Of a stretch of 64,000 nt of DNA, positions 22,391-33,411 are shown piece by piece. The DNA comes from Kitagawia praeruptora. Lineage: Eukaryota > Streptophyta > Magnoliopsida > Apiales > Apiaceae. A program made the position numbers and the translations under genes. Position 1 is the first letter of the stretch. Each line of letters begins with the position of its first letter. The notes below the pieces were generated by a model. That model did not search any database. It had not been told where the DNA came from and was given only the letters and a program-made list of their open reading frames with translations. The stretch covers positions 102,566,001-102,630,000 of the forward strand of contig CM075351.1 of the NCBI GenBank assembly GCA_037693485.1, written 5' to 3'.

Positions 22391-23095
22391 TCTTGATGAG
22401 ACTCAATCAATCCTGACGGATAGTCATCATCGGAGAAGGAGATAATCGGAGTAGGATTGGGTCGAAGGCGTTTGGGTGCCTCGGGATTGATGTGAAATAC
22501 TTCCCTAGCATAAAGCTTTTTACAATTGTTTGATGAGCCATCTGCTGCGATCCCTCCGGCTATGACATCGATGACACGATCTTGATCACGAGGTCGTTCA
22601 TTTTGTTTTTCGGTGTCATGGTCGATGTAGTGAGTTAATAGACCTCGCTTAAGTTTTGCTTCAATGAGATTGCTTAGCTGATAACACTGCTCTGTAGTAT
22701 GTCCAGTATCTTCGTGATACTCACAGAAGCGAGAGCTTGGGGGCCTCCCTGGTTTCATCGGCCTTGGGGGTTGATAACCCGGTTCTGATTTTATGATAGC
22801 AAGTATTGTTGCTTTGTCAACAGTGAGTTTAGTGAATTCTTTTTCTTGCCGTTCACGAGGCTTCCATGATTTACTATCTGGCCTTTCATGCCTCGAGCTG
22901 TGAGGATTGCGTGAGTCCGTCGATTTGGAGTATGAATGATTTTAGTGGGTCTTTGAGATCCACACATTTCATCTTCTTCTGGCGGAAACAATTGTCTTGG
23001 TTTAGTGGAGGTGCCATTTGGTCCTCTGCTCTGGGGGCTGACGGCATCTCCTGATTTGTGCCAATTTCTTCTATTTGCGGGTCGTCGATGTCCAT
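22391..23095 (-). pseudogene. Truncated gag of the Tat element (capsid domain missing)
   Basis: The minus-strand frame starts MDIDDPQIEE at 23095. Within about 70 codons it passes into a shifted frame (about 22890) reading WKPRERQEKEFTKLT and then a knuckle-like CEYHEDTGHTTEQCYQLSN (about 22735-22680). The Gag core of about 150-200 residues normally found between these is absent. Either an internal deletion removed it or the element never had it; a deletion is likelier because the frame also shifts there. Confidence 0.75.
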
Positions 23096-23119
23096 TTTTG
23101 GTTGGAATTTCAAACTAGA

Positions 23120-23139
23120 GAGCTCCTTCAAGCGCCAAA
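23120..23139 (-). promoter_or_regulatory. Primer-binding site of the Tat element
   Basis: On the minus strand, TTTGGCGCTTGAAGGAGCTC directly follows the LTR end TATCA. Same class as the sites at 13940 and 28635. Confidence 0.75.
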
Positions 23140-23469
23140 TGATAGAGAGATAATTCACTAGGAGATGACCTTGGTAATAATTGCTATAATAATGAGACAA
23201 TCAATGAAGATCAAAGAGGTGTATTGTATTAATGAAATGTTTATTCTCTCTACAAGTAGAAGACTCTCTCCCTATTCTCAAAATTGCCAATCCCAACAAG
23301 TGGGGTTTGGTTCCTATTTACAGAAAAACCCTAGTTTACTTGGTTAACAAGATTTACATTTATGGGCTACAAGGCCCAAAAATATACATAATGCTTAATG
23401 GGCCTAATACAATCTAAGTGAGCCTTTTAACTAAATATAATTTACTCTCTTGGGCATCATGGTCCAACA
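23140..23469 (-). repeat. 5' LTR of the Tat element (330 bp)
   Basis: On the minus strand it begins TGTTGGACC (23469) and ends CTATCA (23140), beside the primer site. Outside it the sequence changes at once to GTPase exon sequence. The partner is not in the window. Confidence 0.8.
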
Positions 23470-23470
23470 A

Positions 23471-26400
23471 AATGCTTCTACATGTTTTGTAATTGGAGAT
23501 GGATTGCAACCTATGGACTTGGATGTTGGAAAATGGTTACGCACCTGCAATGAAAACCATTGTATTGATGAGTAAAGCTGAATTACTCGATGATGGTCTT
23601 GGCTCTCTTTCTGCAGCAGCTGGTGAAGCCCTTAGATTAGGATTTGGAGATCCAGTTGCTCTCTCTGCTGAGACGGGACAGGGAATGGTAGAACTTTATG
23701 AAGCTCTTCGGCCATTGCTTGAGGACTATATGGTTCAACTTTTAAATGGTGAGCCAACGAATTTCCCCGCTTCTTAATGATAAAGATGAGTTGTTTTCAT
23801 GTACTGTCAAGCTTCATAGATTTGTACTTCAAGTCCTTTCCGGTCTTCTAATGTGCTGTTGAGTGCTTGTAAGTGGACATGTGAGTTGCTTTAGATATTT
23901 TTTTTTTAAGTTTAAATATTTTGTTGGTATTCCTTAAACCCCCCCCCCTCTTACAGATACTTGTAATTCATAACCTTTTCTTGATGACCAAAATATTTTA
24001 CCCTTTGTTCTAACTAATCTATGAGCATTCATGCCTCCTGGATTCAGGACTTCTACCTGAAGGATTGTCATCAATGGTTAGGAGTGAAATACACCGTCTA
24101 ATGTTTAAGAAAATATTGATACGTAGTACATTATCATCCTGCCACGAAATGTACAGGCGTTAAATATACTTTAACTGTAAGCTCTTTTTTTTATCTCTTC
24201 CATTTTCCATATTATATGAAGGAAATCCTTCATGGTTTTTGGAGATGTTTACTCGCAGAATTTGAGATCAGCCATATATTTTCTTGGTTGACCATGTATC
24301 ACGCAGTTAACATCTGTTGTATCATCGTAACATTGTAAAAGTTTTTTATCCTGAAAATAAACATGATTTAGAAGGCAATCAGAGAACCCTACCGTCTGAG
24401 GATGAGGAGTCAAAGAACCCCTTGCAGCTGGCGATTGTTGGACGGCCAAATGTTGGGAAGTCAACCTTGTTGAATACATTATTACAAGAAGACTAGGTTT
24501 TGGTGGGGCCAGAAGCTGGATTGACAAGAGATTCAGTCAGAGCTGAGTTTGAATATCAAGGAAGAACCGTCTACATGGACATGTAATTCATTTATAATGT
24601 TTCGTACTTGATCAAGTATGAAGGTTATCTTTGTCCTGTTTCAGTTAAGAATGAATTTCATTGGTACATAGAAGAAGCAAAACAAAAACAATTAATGGAA
24701 ATGAAAACCCTTTCGTAGAAGAAATTTGTTTAGCTTTAGATCTCTTACAGACACCTTCTGCGCTCAAAGTCAGTATCTTATTTCAGGAGGCCCTTGATAT
24801 TATTGTGATGTAAAAAAATCATATTATTTCAGGACTTACAATAGGTTGTGTAAATTGTTCATCTTTTTTCCACTATCTAATGTCGGTATCCATCATTTGC
24901 AGTCCCCTCTCTCCAGACCAATTATGTTGGACTTTTCCCTCTCTTCAAATAAGTATTTAGTTGCCTTGATTAATAAGATTGATTGAGTGAAGCAGCAAAT
25001 AACCTAATGTCATGGAAGGATGCTCTTTCATCTGTATTATGAAGATTTGTATATCTAAAGGCAAACATTGTGCTTGGAAATTTTATGATAGCCTTTTAGC
25101 TATACATTATGTTTTAATTGCAAGTACATTGTAACCTTCATTTTCTTTCTCCAGGTGGATACTGCCAGTTGGCTGCAACCATCAAATCAGGAGAAAGGGA
25201 CAGCATCCCTAAGCATTATGCAATCAAGAAAAAACCTGATGAGGGCTCATGTGGTTGCTCTAGTTCTCAATGGCGAAGAGGTGCAGACTGCAGAATATCT
25301 TTTTTTTCAAAGTAGTAAGTTAAAAGAATACATTTTATGTTTTTTTTATTTGTGATTCTATACTATCGACTAAAATACGGGTTCACAAATTATCATTTAT
25401 TAGCTTTTAGTTATGTTGGTTTACTTGATATTTGCTTACATTGTTGCTGACATGTTGTATCGATGCCACTCTCTATTTTGTGCATATATCGTTGTCAGAT
25501 TGCAAGTGCTAGGAGAACACTGAAGCATGATGAAGTTGTCATAGCAAGGCGAGCGGTTGAAGAGGGACGTGGTTTGGTTGTTGTGGTACTGAAGAAGATG
25601 GATCTTGTCAGAAAGTCCAAGTCATATGAGAGTGTCATCAAGGCTGTTTCTGAAGAAATTCAGACTGTTCTTCCACAGGTTTGCCCACTGAGTTGGCTCT
25701 CAATATCTCTGTATATTCTCCAATCCCTGAACCCAAAAATAAACATCCTCCTGGTAATAGAGTTGAATGGTAACAGCTTTTTTTGTTTCATGATTGCACA
25801 GTTTTGATTTGTAAATGTTTAATGAGATTACACTTTTAGATTACTTATTGTTTAAACTATCTTTTCTCTCGAGAAAATTATATTCATTACATTTTATTTT
25901 TTTAGTAATAATATTTTTTTTCTAGCGTAATAGACATTTTAACACCCAGTTCACTGACTAAAATGCAAAACTTGGGTAATACGTAGTCCATTAGGTGATC
26001 ATGATTTTTGCTGGTGCACTTAATGTTCTGAACAAAGTTATGGTCACACCTATTTTGATGTGGCACTGGAGTGCTAGCATATATATGAACATCTTACTGA
26101 TATGATTTTAAGTGTGATACCAAATACAAACACGTAAAAGACTTGTTGTATACCGACCGTTAATATATCGAAGAATTGGTATTGGGTAGTTTTGCAATCA
26201 TAATTGCAATTGAGAGTTAATTGATTAACATATATGAAATTAAGATAGCAAATGAGTTTATGATAATGGGGTAGTTGTTTTACATTTCTAATGAAAGGAA
26301 TAGATGTAGATTAATCTTTCTTAGTTTCCTATTTATATGAATGGAGTAGATATATGTTTATATTTAATTGTTTACTAGTTTACTACAGATTTTGCCGAAA

Positions 26401-26930
26401 ACATAATAAATTGATGATGAATGATACCACAAGTAAGATCATATATGGAACTAACTGAAGATAGTAATTGGCAGGTGACAGGAATTCCTATTGTGTTTGT
26501 TTCAGCACTCGAAGGACGCGGCAGGATAGCTGTGATAGATCAGGTAATCGATACTTATGAAAAATGGTGCTCAAGGTTGCCTACTTCTCGTCTTAACCGA
26601 TGGTTGCAGAAGGTTAGTATATGTTAAAATTATTTTATGTCTTCTATACATCCACCTTCAATTGATGTAACTAATTCGTAGTGTTTGTCCATATGTTGGG
26701 GTTTTGAGACAGGTTATGAGCAGGAAAGATTCAGCTTCCCAGTCCAAGATCAAGTATTTTACATGAGTAAAAGTAAGACCACTGCACCTACCTTTGTTGC
26801 CTTTGCTAGTGCCAAGAAAGAACTAGCAGATTTAGAACTAAGATTTCTTACACGATCTTTGATGGAAGATTTTGATTTGGGTGGCATTCCTGTTCGTATC
26901 ATGCAACGGACGCACTGCTGTGCGAAATAA
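23471..26930 (+). pseudogene. Der/EngA-type tandem GTPase pseudogene, 5' part lost to the Tat insertion
   Basis: Der proteins carry two Era-like GTPase domains and act in ribosome assembly; plant forms are organellar. Exon pieces: 23493-23777 (end of G domain 1: DLDVGKWLR, AAAGEALRLGFGDP, SAETGQGMVELYEALRPLL), about 24373-24582 (G1 of domain 2, GRPNVGKSTLLN), 25155-25279 (G3 region), 25499-25678, 26475-26611 and 26713-26930 (KH-like end, FDLGGIPVRIMQR). Damage: a frameshift after WLR, a TAG at 24494, a TGA plus a frameshift in the last exon. Motifs are lost too: G3 reads DTAS not DTAG, and the G4 Asn is changed in both domains (SKAE, KKMD). Exon order and splice borders remain, so it is an unprocessed gene that died in place. 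Upstream exons should resume beyond the left end of the nest. Confidence 0.88.
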
Positions 26931-27331
26931 TGGGGAAATCTTTGGTAATAACAAGAGCACGCAATGTCCTGGTAAAAATGTTGAAAGGATGATATCAGAC
27001 AAGTGTGTTACTATCAAATCTGAAGCTGCGGAAGCAGCATGTATTTCGAACATAATGTACCCTCGTGAACGGAAGAGAATATGTCTTGCCAACTTACTAG
27101 TAAGCTTAAAAGCGTCCATTTAACATCATCGTTCATTGGCAGGGCGGAACCAGGTTGGCTAACCTAGGTTGTAGCCCGGCTAACTTTTAAAAATTGATTG
27201 AGATTTTTTTGATAGACTTTGACTTTTAGTTAAAAATCAATAAAACATTGATTTGAGCCATGGATGACTTTCAAAACTTAGCAATATATTCTTAAGCCCC
27301 GAATTTTTTGAAATCCTAGTGATATGAACAA
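26931..27331. other. Region between the GTPase pseudogene and the next LTR element
   Basis: No gene seen. At 27142 a stretch reading CAGGGCGGAACCAGG resembles a hAT-type terminal motif, but I found no partner end, so it may be a fragment. Confidence 0.4.
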
Positions 27332-28634
27332 TGTTATGCCCGAATCTCGGCATATATCCTAAACAGGCTTAATGAACTATACTAGGGGGCACCTTTCCTA
27401 ATGGACTCAAATATTTTTTAATGGGCCCAAATATTGAAGAAGGATCAACAAGGCATGAGGCCCGGTTAAGGATCGCCTCACCTCTATCTCATAAATCTCT
27501 TGAAGACACTATCACCCAAGGGATTTCACGCTAGGCCTCCAAGGGGTCTCACGCTAGGCCTCCAAGGGGTCTCACGCTAGGCCTCTAGGCATCTTATGCT
27601 AGCCCGACCTCGGGATCGTAGCCCGGGGTCACATCTACAATACGAACATCATTGCTATCTTACTATGTTTCTCCATATGAAGGCTCAACATCATCAGGAG
27701 TCAGTTCAAGATATTATTTAACTACAGGATGAGTTCGCCAACGAGCTAAAGCATGGGGTCGCAGTCTACAAGGTCCAGCGAGGCCTAGAGTATATTTATT
27801 ATGAAGACTTACGATCAGGCCCAGCGAGGTCGCGTGAGTGCGGTTATCTCCATACAGCGTGGACCACCTCGCATGACTAGCCCAGCGAGGTCGCATGCGA
27901 GGCCATGTAGCTTCTGCATTAGCCTCGCAAGTGAGGCCTAGAGGTCCAGCGAGGCCTAGAGGTCAGTGAGGCCTAGAGGAGGCCTAGAGGTCCAGCGAGG
28001 CCTAGAGGTCAGTGAGGCCTAGAGTAGGCCTAGAGGTCAAGCGAGGCCTAGAGGTCAGTGAGGCCTAGAGGAGTCCTAGAGGTCCAGCGAGGCCTAGAGG
28101 TCAGTGAGGCCTAGAGGTCCAGCGAGGCCTAGAGGAGGCCTAGAGGTCAGCGAGGCCTAAAGGTCAGCGAGGCCTAGAGGAGGCCTAAAGGTCAGCGAGG
28201 CCTAGAGGTCAGCGAGGCCTAGAAGTCAGTAAGGCCTAGCGAGGTCTAGAGGTCCAGCGAAGCCTAGAATACTCTTATGAAGGCTCATCGCTAATCCCAG
28301 CGAGGTCGCATGAGTAGAATAAATGGGTAAAATATGTCAGCCCAAGGAGACGCCTAGTGGATTTGGGCCAAGCCTAGCCCATAGAAACCCTAGCCCGTCT
28401 AGATAACTTCTTCTCTAAGAGAACTACGTATGGCTTGATCCCTATAAATAGGGTACGTATGCATCTTGTAAAGGATTGAGAAACAGTTCACCACTGAATA
28501 TCAATAGACAAGATCAGCCACAAATAGTTACAAATCTCCTCCGTGTTCTTCGTGTTCTTAGCAGAATATCCGTATTTTGCTCCGTAAATCCAGCAACCTC
28601 CAAATTATTGTTATACAATATTCTCCCTATAACA
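27332..28634 (+). repeat. 5' LTR of the Tat-derived element
   Basis: TATA box TATAAATA at 28443-28450. Contains a tandem array (27925-28268) of a roughly 18-26 base unit around GAGGCCTAGAGGTCCAGC, mixed with GTCAGT variants. Confidence 0.9.
27925..28268. repeat. GAGGCCTAGAGGTC minisatellite in the 5' LTR
   Basis: More than a dozen units of GAGGCCTAGAGGTCCAGC and shortened forms. The 3' LTR holds a shorter version (about 31985-32235), so the array has expanded or shrunk since insertion. Confidence 0.9.
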
Positions 28635-28742
28635 TTTGGCGCTAGAAGGAGGGGAAGTCATCATATTGGGAGAAAGATGACTAATTCGAACAAGAAGAGG
28701 AACGGAGGGAACAAGAACGGGGAGACCCCGGGGTAGCATATG

Positions 28743-28858
28743 ACACCCAAATGCGACCCCTAGGAGCGAGGCCTCACCTAGCGTTGCGAGGCCTCACCTA
28801 GCGCTGCGAGGCCTCACCTAGCGCTGTGAGGCCACACCTAGCGCTGCGAGGCCGGGTT
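28743..28858. repeat. GCGAGGCCTCACCTAGCGCT tandem repeat
   Basis: Four or five units of about 26 bp just after the primer site, similar in theme to the GAGGCC arrays in the LTRs. Confidence 0.8.
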
Positions 28859-29141
28859 CGAGGTACGAGGCCAAGGCAAGGGTCAAGGTTCTAAGAGACC
28901 CCCATCTCCTCGTCGAGATCGTGAGCGGTCCTATCGTCGCGAGGACAGACCCCCATCTCCTTGTCGAGAACGTGAGCGGTCCCATCATCGTGACGAGAGA
29001 CCCCCATCTCCACGTCGAGATCGTGAGCGGTCCCATCATCGTGACGACAGACCCCCATCTCCTTGTAGAGATAGTGAGCGGTCCCATCGTCACAATGACA
29101 AACCACCATCTCCTCGTCAAGATCGTGAGGCCCCTATATGA
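28855..29141 (+). pseudogene. Arg/Ser-rich Gag remnant made of 51-bp repeats
   Basis: An open frame built from five 17-residue units (starts 28896, 28947, 28998, 29049, 29100) of the form RPPSPRRDRERSYRRED, ending at a TGA. Charged R/S-rich N-termini occur in Tat Gag proteins. No capsid core or knuckle follows. Confidence 0.55.
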
Positions 29142-29361
29142 TGTAGATAATGAGGCCCCTATATGGTGTGGATATCAAGATAGTGAGATGCTCTTTCGTG
29201 GGATGCCTCTACGTGAGATGCCTCTACATAATTTCTTCTTGGTGAAATACCTCTACGTCGAGGAGAGTGGGGACACCCCCGATCCTTGAGGAGAGGGGGG
29301 ACGCCCCCGACCCTTATCGACAATGAGGAGGTCTTCGACTATCTCAAGACACTGGGAAGAG

Positions 29362-29412
29362 CAAGTAACAAATAACGAGGCTGAGTACGAGGCTCTCATC
29401 ATTGGCCTCTAA
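29362..29412 (+). pseudogene. Scrap of archaeal-type RNase H
   Basis: Reads VTNNEAEYEALIIGL then a stop. It matches the same strand of the complete Tat pol above (NNEAEYEALIAGL). It shows that protease, RT and most other pol sequence between gag and here were deleted. Confidence 0.7.
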
Positions 29413-29524
29413 GCTTGCACTAAAGATGAAGGGAGAGAAGCCAAAATATTTGAAAATCAAAATGAGCTCAAGACCTCGATATCTACATTCTTGTTCAACA
29501 TAGGGAAGCTTGTTATGACATTGA

Positions 29525-29775
29525 AGAAACCAAGTGCCCCGGGATAGCAATGATGATGCCAAGGGCCCCGGGATAGCATGACGAGACCAAGTGCCCCGGG
29601 ATAGCAATGATGAGGCCAACGGCCCCGGGATAGCAATGATGAGGCCAACAGCCCCGGGATAGCGATGATAAGGCCAAGTGTTTCGGGATAGCGTGATGAG
29701 GCCAAGTGCCCCCGGATAGCGTTGATGAGGTCAAGTGCCTTGGGACAATAGTGAAAAGTACAAGTGCTCTGGGAT
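29525..29775. repeat. About 31-bp tandem repeat (GATGAGGCCAAGTGCCCCGG)
   Basis: About eight units containing GCCCCGGGATAGCAATGATG. Non-coding on inspection. Confidence 0.85.
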
Positions 29776-29959
29776 AGTTAGGTATGCTTATAGCGAGATC
29801 ACATCAAATTCTCTTCATTATAAATGGTGTCAACTCCAAATAATACAAGAAGATTGTTGAAACACTTTGATTTCTCATCACATCTACAATGAGAACAAGG
29901 ACTCGGGGGTAGTGTAAATACATAAATACCTCTTCTAGTGGGACATTTTAAAACTTGCA

Positions 29960-30480
29960 AGACAAGGCCAGCACCTAGCGTTGCGAGGCCGCAGCGTTGC
30001 GAGGTCGCAGCGTTGCGAGGTCGCACCTAGCGTAGTGAGGTCGCAATCCCGGTATCTTGCGATGCGAGGCCACTTGACCCTACTGGCGATGATGGGTCAA
30101 TCCGTAAGTTTATACAATATGGATCTATCTCTATGAATGTGTTAAAGTCAAGTTATAAGCAAATGAGAGCATATGAAGACTCAATCAGCTACCCCAAAGC
30201 ACTTGAGAAAATTCAAAATTACCAGTTTTCAAAGATGCAAGGCCCACAAGCTAGCATATGCGAGCGGGGCTAGAGTCAGCAACGTGGATTATGCGAGGCG
30301 AAGGAGGAGTACTTTGTGTTCATATACGAGGAGGAGGCTTCTCAACATATGAGGCTGCGAAGAGGAGGCCTCTCAACATATGAGACTGCGAGGAAGAGGC
30401 TGCGAGGAGGAGGCCTCGCAACATATGGGGCTGCAAGGAGGCCTCACAACGTAGGAGGCTACGAGGAGCCCTCTCATTAT
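29960..30480. repeat. Further GAGGCC/GAGGTCGCAGCGTTGC and GAGGAGGCCTCTCAACATA repeats
   Basis: Two loosely organised repeat groups on either side of a unique stretch (30070-30280), still inside the Tat-derived element. Confidence 0.65.
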
Positions 30481-30512
30481 ATCAAAAAGTGAAGACCTCT
30501 CCACATATGAGA

Positions 30513-31024
30513 CCTGGCACTTTGTTCGTTTCGTGTACTTTCGTGTCGTGTACTTTCGTGTTTCGTGTACGTAATGTCGAATCCAAAACCGACCCGTTAA
30601 GGATTCGTTTCGTTTCGTGTTCGTGTACCTTTATTTCGTGTACATTTCGTGTCGTGTTTCGTGTAATTTTTTAATAAAACTAAAAAATTTAGATATTAAA
30701 TTTTTACTAGTCGAGTCGTAAGTCACTATGTCATAAAGAAACAAGTGTGCTCAAGTCTTGTAAAACTAAAACTTGAAACTATTTTGTATTTATCTTATGT
30801 AAAAATTATATATATAATATTATTTTAAAATATGTATTCATATAATTTTAATAAATTTATTTAATTATTTATTTATTTCGTGTCGTGTACCCAAGGGTAA
30901 ACCCAAAATCGACACTAAATTCATCCGTGGTGTTCGTGTACTTTCGTGTTCGTGTAACGTAAAGGTCAACCCAAACCCATAATTTTCGTGTCGTTTTCGT
31001 GTCGTGTACCAAATTGCCGACTCT
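30513..31024. mobile_element. hAT-like non-autonomous insert rich in TTTCGTGT (512 bp)
   Basis: Flanks ATATGAGA (30505-30512) and ATATGAGG (31025-31032) form an 8-bp target duplication with one mismatch. Ends are CCTGGCACTTTG... and, on the other strand, AGAGTCGGCAATTTGG..., weakly similar. Both subterminal regions are packed with CGTGTACTTTCGTGTCGTG-type units; the middle is AT-rich and empty. Confidence 0.6.
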
Positions 31025-31346
31025 ATATGAGGCTATAGGGAGTCCTCTCAACTTATGAGGAGTCCTCAACATAAAGGGAGTCTTTTCATCATATTCTAAG
31101 AAGAACTTGAAGACACAAGTGGAAGCATGAGCTCATATATCAACTAAATAGAAGACATATTTTACAATTATGATCGCAAGGCCCTTTGGGGTCACCTCTC
31201 AAGGTCCTTGCAGGACCATATTGCGCTTGGAAGGACCCTTTGAGGTCACCATTACTTACATATACTTGGATTCGCATCAACTGAGAGACACAACTTTACT
31301 TGATTCCACATCGCATTCATAATGGCAATATGGAATCGGGGGTAGT

Positions 31347-32606
31347 TGTTATGCCCGAATCTCGGCATATATCCTAAACAGGCTCAATGGACTATACTAG
31401 GGGGGCACCTCTCCTAATGGGCTCAAATATTTCTTAATGGGCCCAAATATTGAAGAAGGATCAACAAGGCATGAGGCCCGGTTAAGGATCGCCTCACCTC
31501 TATCTCATAAATCTCTTGAAGACACTATCACCCAAGGGGTCTCACGCTAGGCCTCCAAGGGATCTCACGCTAGGCCTCCAAGGGATATCACGCTAGGCCT
31601 CCAAGGAATCTCATGCTAGACCTCCAAGGGATCTCACGCTAGGCCTCTAGGCGTCTTATGCTAGCCCGACCTCGGGGTCGTAGCCCGGGGTCACATCTAC
31701 AATACGAACATCATTGCTATCTTACCATGTTTCTCCATATGAAGGCTCAACATCATCAGGAGTAAGTTCAAGATATTATTTAACTACAGGATGAGTTCGC
31801 CAGCGAGCTAAAGCATAGGATCGCAGTCTACAAGGTCCAGCGAGGCCTAGAGTATATTTATTATGAAGACTTACGGTCAGGCCCAGCGAGGTCGCGTGAG
31901 TGCGGTTATCTCCATACAGCGTGGACCACCTCGCATGACTAGCCCAACGAGGTCGCATGCGAGGCCATGTAGCTTCTCCATTAGCCTCGCCAGTGAGGCC
32001 TAGAGGTCCGAAAAGGCCTAGAGGTCAGTGAGGCCTAGAGGTCCAGCGAGGCCTAGAGGTCAGTGAGGCCTAAAGGAGGCCTAGAGGTCCAGCGAGGCCT
32101 AGATGTAAGTGAGGCCTAGATGTCCAGCGAGGCTTAGAGGTCAGAGGAGGCCTAGAGGAGGCCTAGAGGTCAGCGAGGCCTAGGGGAGGCCTAGAGGTCA
32201 GTAAGGCCTAGCGAGGCCTAGAGGTCCAGTGAGGCCTAGAATACTCTTATGAAGGCTCATAGCTAATCCCAGCGAGGTCGCATGAGTAGAATAAATGGGT
32301 AAAATATGTCAGCCCAAGGAGACGCCTAGTGGATTTGGGCCAAGCCGAGCCCATAGAAATCCTAGCCCGTCTAGATAACTTCTTCTCTAAGAAAACTACG
32401 TATCGCTTGATACCTATAAATAGGGTACGTAGGCATCTTGTAAAGGATTGAGAAACAGTTCACCACTGAATATCAATAGACAAGATCAGCCACAAACAAT
32501 TACAAATCTCCTCCGTGTTATTCGTGTTCTTAGCAGAATATCTGTATTTTGCTCCATAAATCCAGCAATCTTCAAAATATTGTTATACAATATTCTCCCT
32601 ATAATA
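31347..32606 (+). repeat. 3' LTR of the Tat-derived element
   Basis: Same start as the 5' LTR. TATA box TATAAATA at 32415-32422. The GAGGCC array is shorter than in the 5' LTR. The final CA has become TA. Confidence 0.9.
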
Positions 32607-33145
32607 AGCAATATTAAGTTGATGTAATTTGAGTACTTGGTTGACAAACAGGTTCACTGGTCTATGTTTGGTTTTGCCTTATCTTCGGAGAGTCTCTTGC
32701 TAAACAAGTTGAAGCTAGATTATACTCATGGTTAACGCCTTATCATTATGGTTCGTTTATCAGATCAATAGGATCATATGTAGTCAATTTTTAGTTTGTC
32801 AACTACAAATTATAATTAGTGTAGTCTAACCGAGCACTCTTATGTTAATTGCTATATTTAAGTTTGAGGTGTGTATCACTCGACCTTGAAGGTGATACGC
32901 ATTCATCTAAGGAAAATGCTAAAATTCCTAAAAGAGTTTTCGGAATTGCATATTCTCCCAAATGTTAAATTATAGTCGTGCTATTAGCTATTTTATAGTA
33001 CAATAATATAAATATCATAAATTAAAAGATGTAAGGTTTAAAACATTTTTTGGGATATGTAGTATTATATTTCATCGAATACATAATTTATTTGTTGTCT
33101 AAAGAAAAGAATACGTAATTTATTTTTTAGATAAAAACAAATTAT
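32607..33145. other. Unassigned AT-rich DNA
   Basis: No gene, repeat array or element ends that I can support. Confidence 0.4.
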
Positions 33146-33411
33146 AGTGTACAATATGCAAGTTCACATTGAACAATTAAAGAAAATATAAATAAGTTTT
33201 AAATGAAACTTATAGTAAAAAAAAAAATTTTTTTAAAAAAATTTTAACTCGATTTTTAACTTACACACACATATTTTTTTAATTAAGATAAACATTAACT
33301 TTAAGTTAGCATTTTTTCCTTTAAATTATAGTAATCTATAAGTTATTAAGTAGCATCAATTTTTAGATAAATTTTAAGATGAATTAAAATTGAATGAAGG
33401 TAAATTAGTAA

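Larger units (their letters stand above)
14972..23469 (-). mobile_element. Tat-lineage Ty3/gypsy element with an antisense extra gene, 3' end out of window
   Basis: Minus-strand order: 5' LTR (23469-23140), primer site, truncated gag, protease, RT, tandem RNase H, integrase, then an antisense gene (plus strand, 15760-17947) and the tail of a second plus-strand frame ending at 15203. A 5' LTR of only 330 bp, an archaeal-type second RNase H and an extra antisense ORF downstream of integrase are all known from the plant Tat lineage. The element is dead: a frameshift and three stops in gag-pol. It is interrupted at 14972 by the palindrome-bearing element; its 3' LTR should lie left of the window. 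Confidence 0.85.
27332..32606 (+). mobile_element. Tat-derived, internally deleted LTR retrotransposon (5.3 kb)
   Basis: LTRs at 27332-28634 and 31347-32606 begin TGTTATGCCC; the 5' copy ends AACA and the 3' copy AATA. Flanks AACAA (27327) and AGCAA (32607) are a target duplication with one change. The primer site TTTGGCGCTAGAAGGAGGGG is at 28635 and a G-rich tract (GGGGGTAGT) precedes the 3' LTR. The inside is only 2.7 kb: an Arg/Ser-rich gag piece, several tandem arrays, a scrap of RNase H and a later hAT-like insert. The LTRs differ by scattered bases and array length, so it is clearly older than the Athila-like element. It cannot encode its own machinery. Confidence 0.9.

Noticed and set aside
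27142..27331. Complete hAT MITE starting CAGGGCGGAACCAGG
   Set aside because: No matching inverted end or 8-bp duplication on either side of the adjacent LTR element.
27925..28268. CRISPR-like regular repeats
   Set aside because: Units are head to tail without unique spacers, lengths vary, and the array lies in a retrotransposon LTR of a plant nuclear genome.
28818..29120. Minus-strand frame with repeated MGPLTISTRRWGS
   Set aside because: Shadow of the 51-bp plus-strand repeats; the plus-strand RS-rich reading fits a Gag remnant better.
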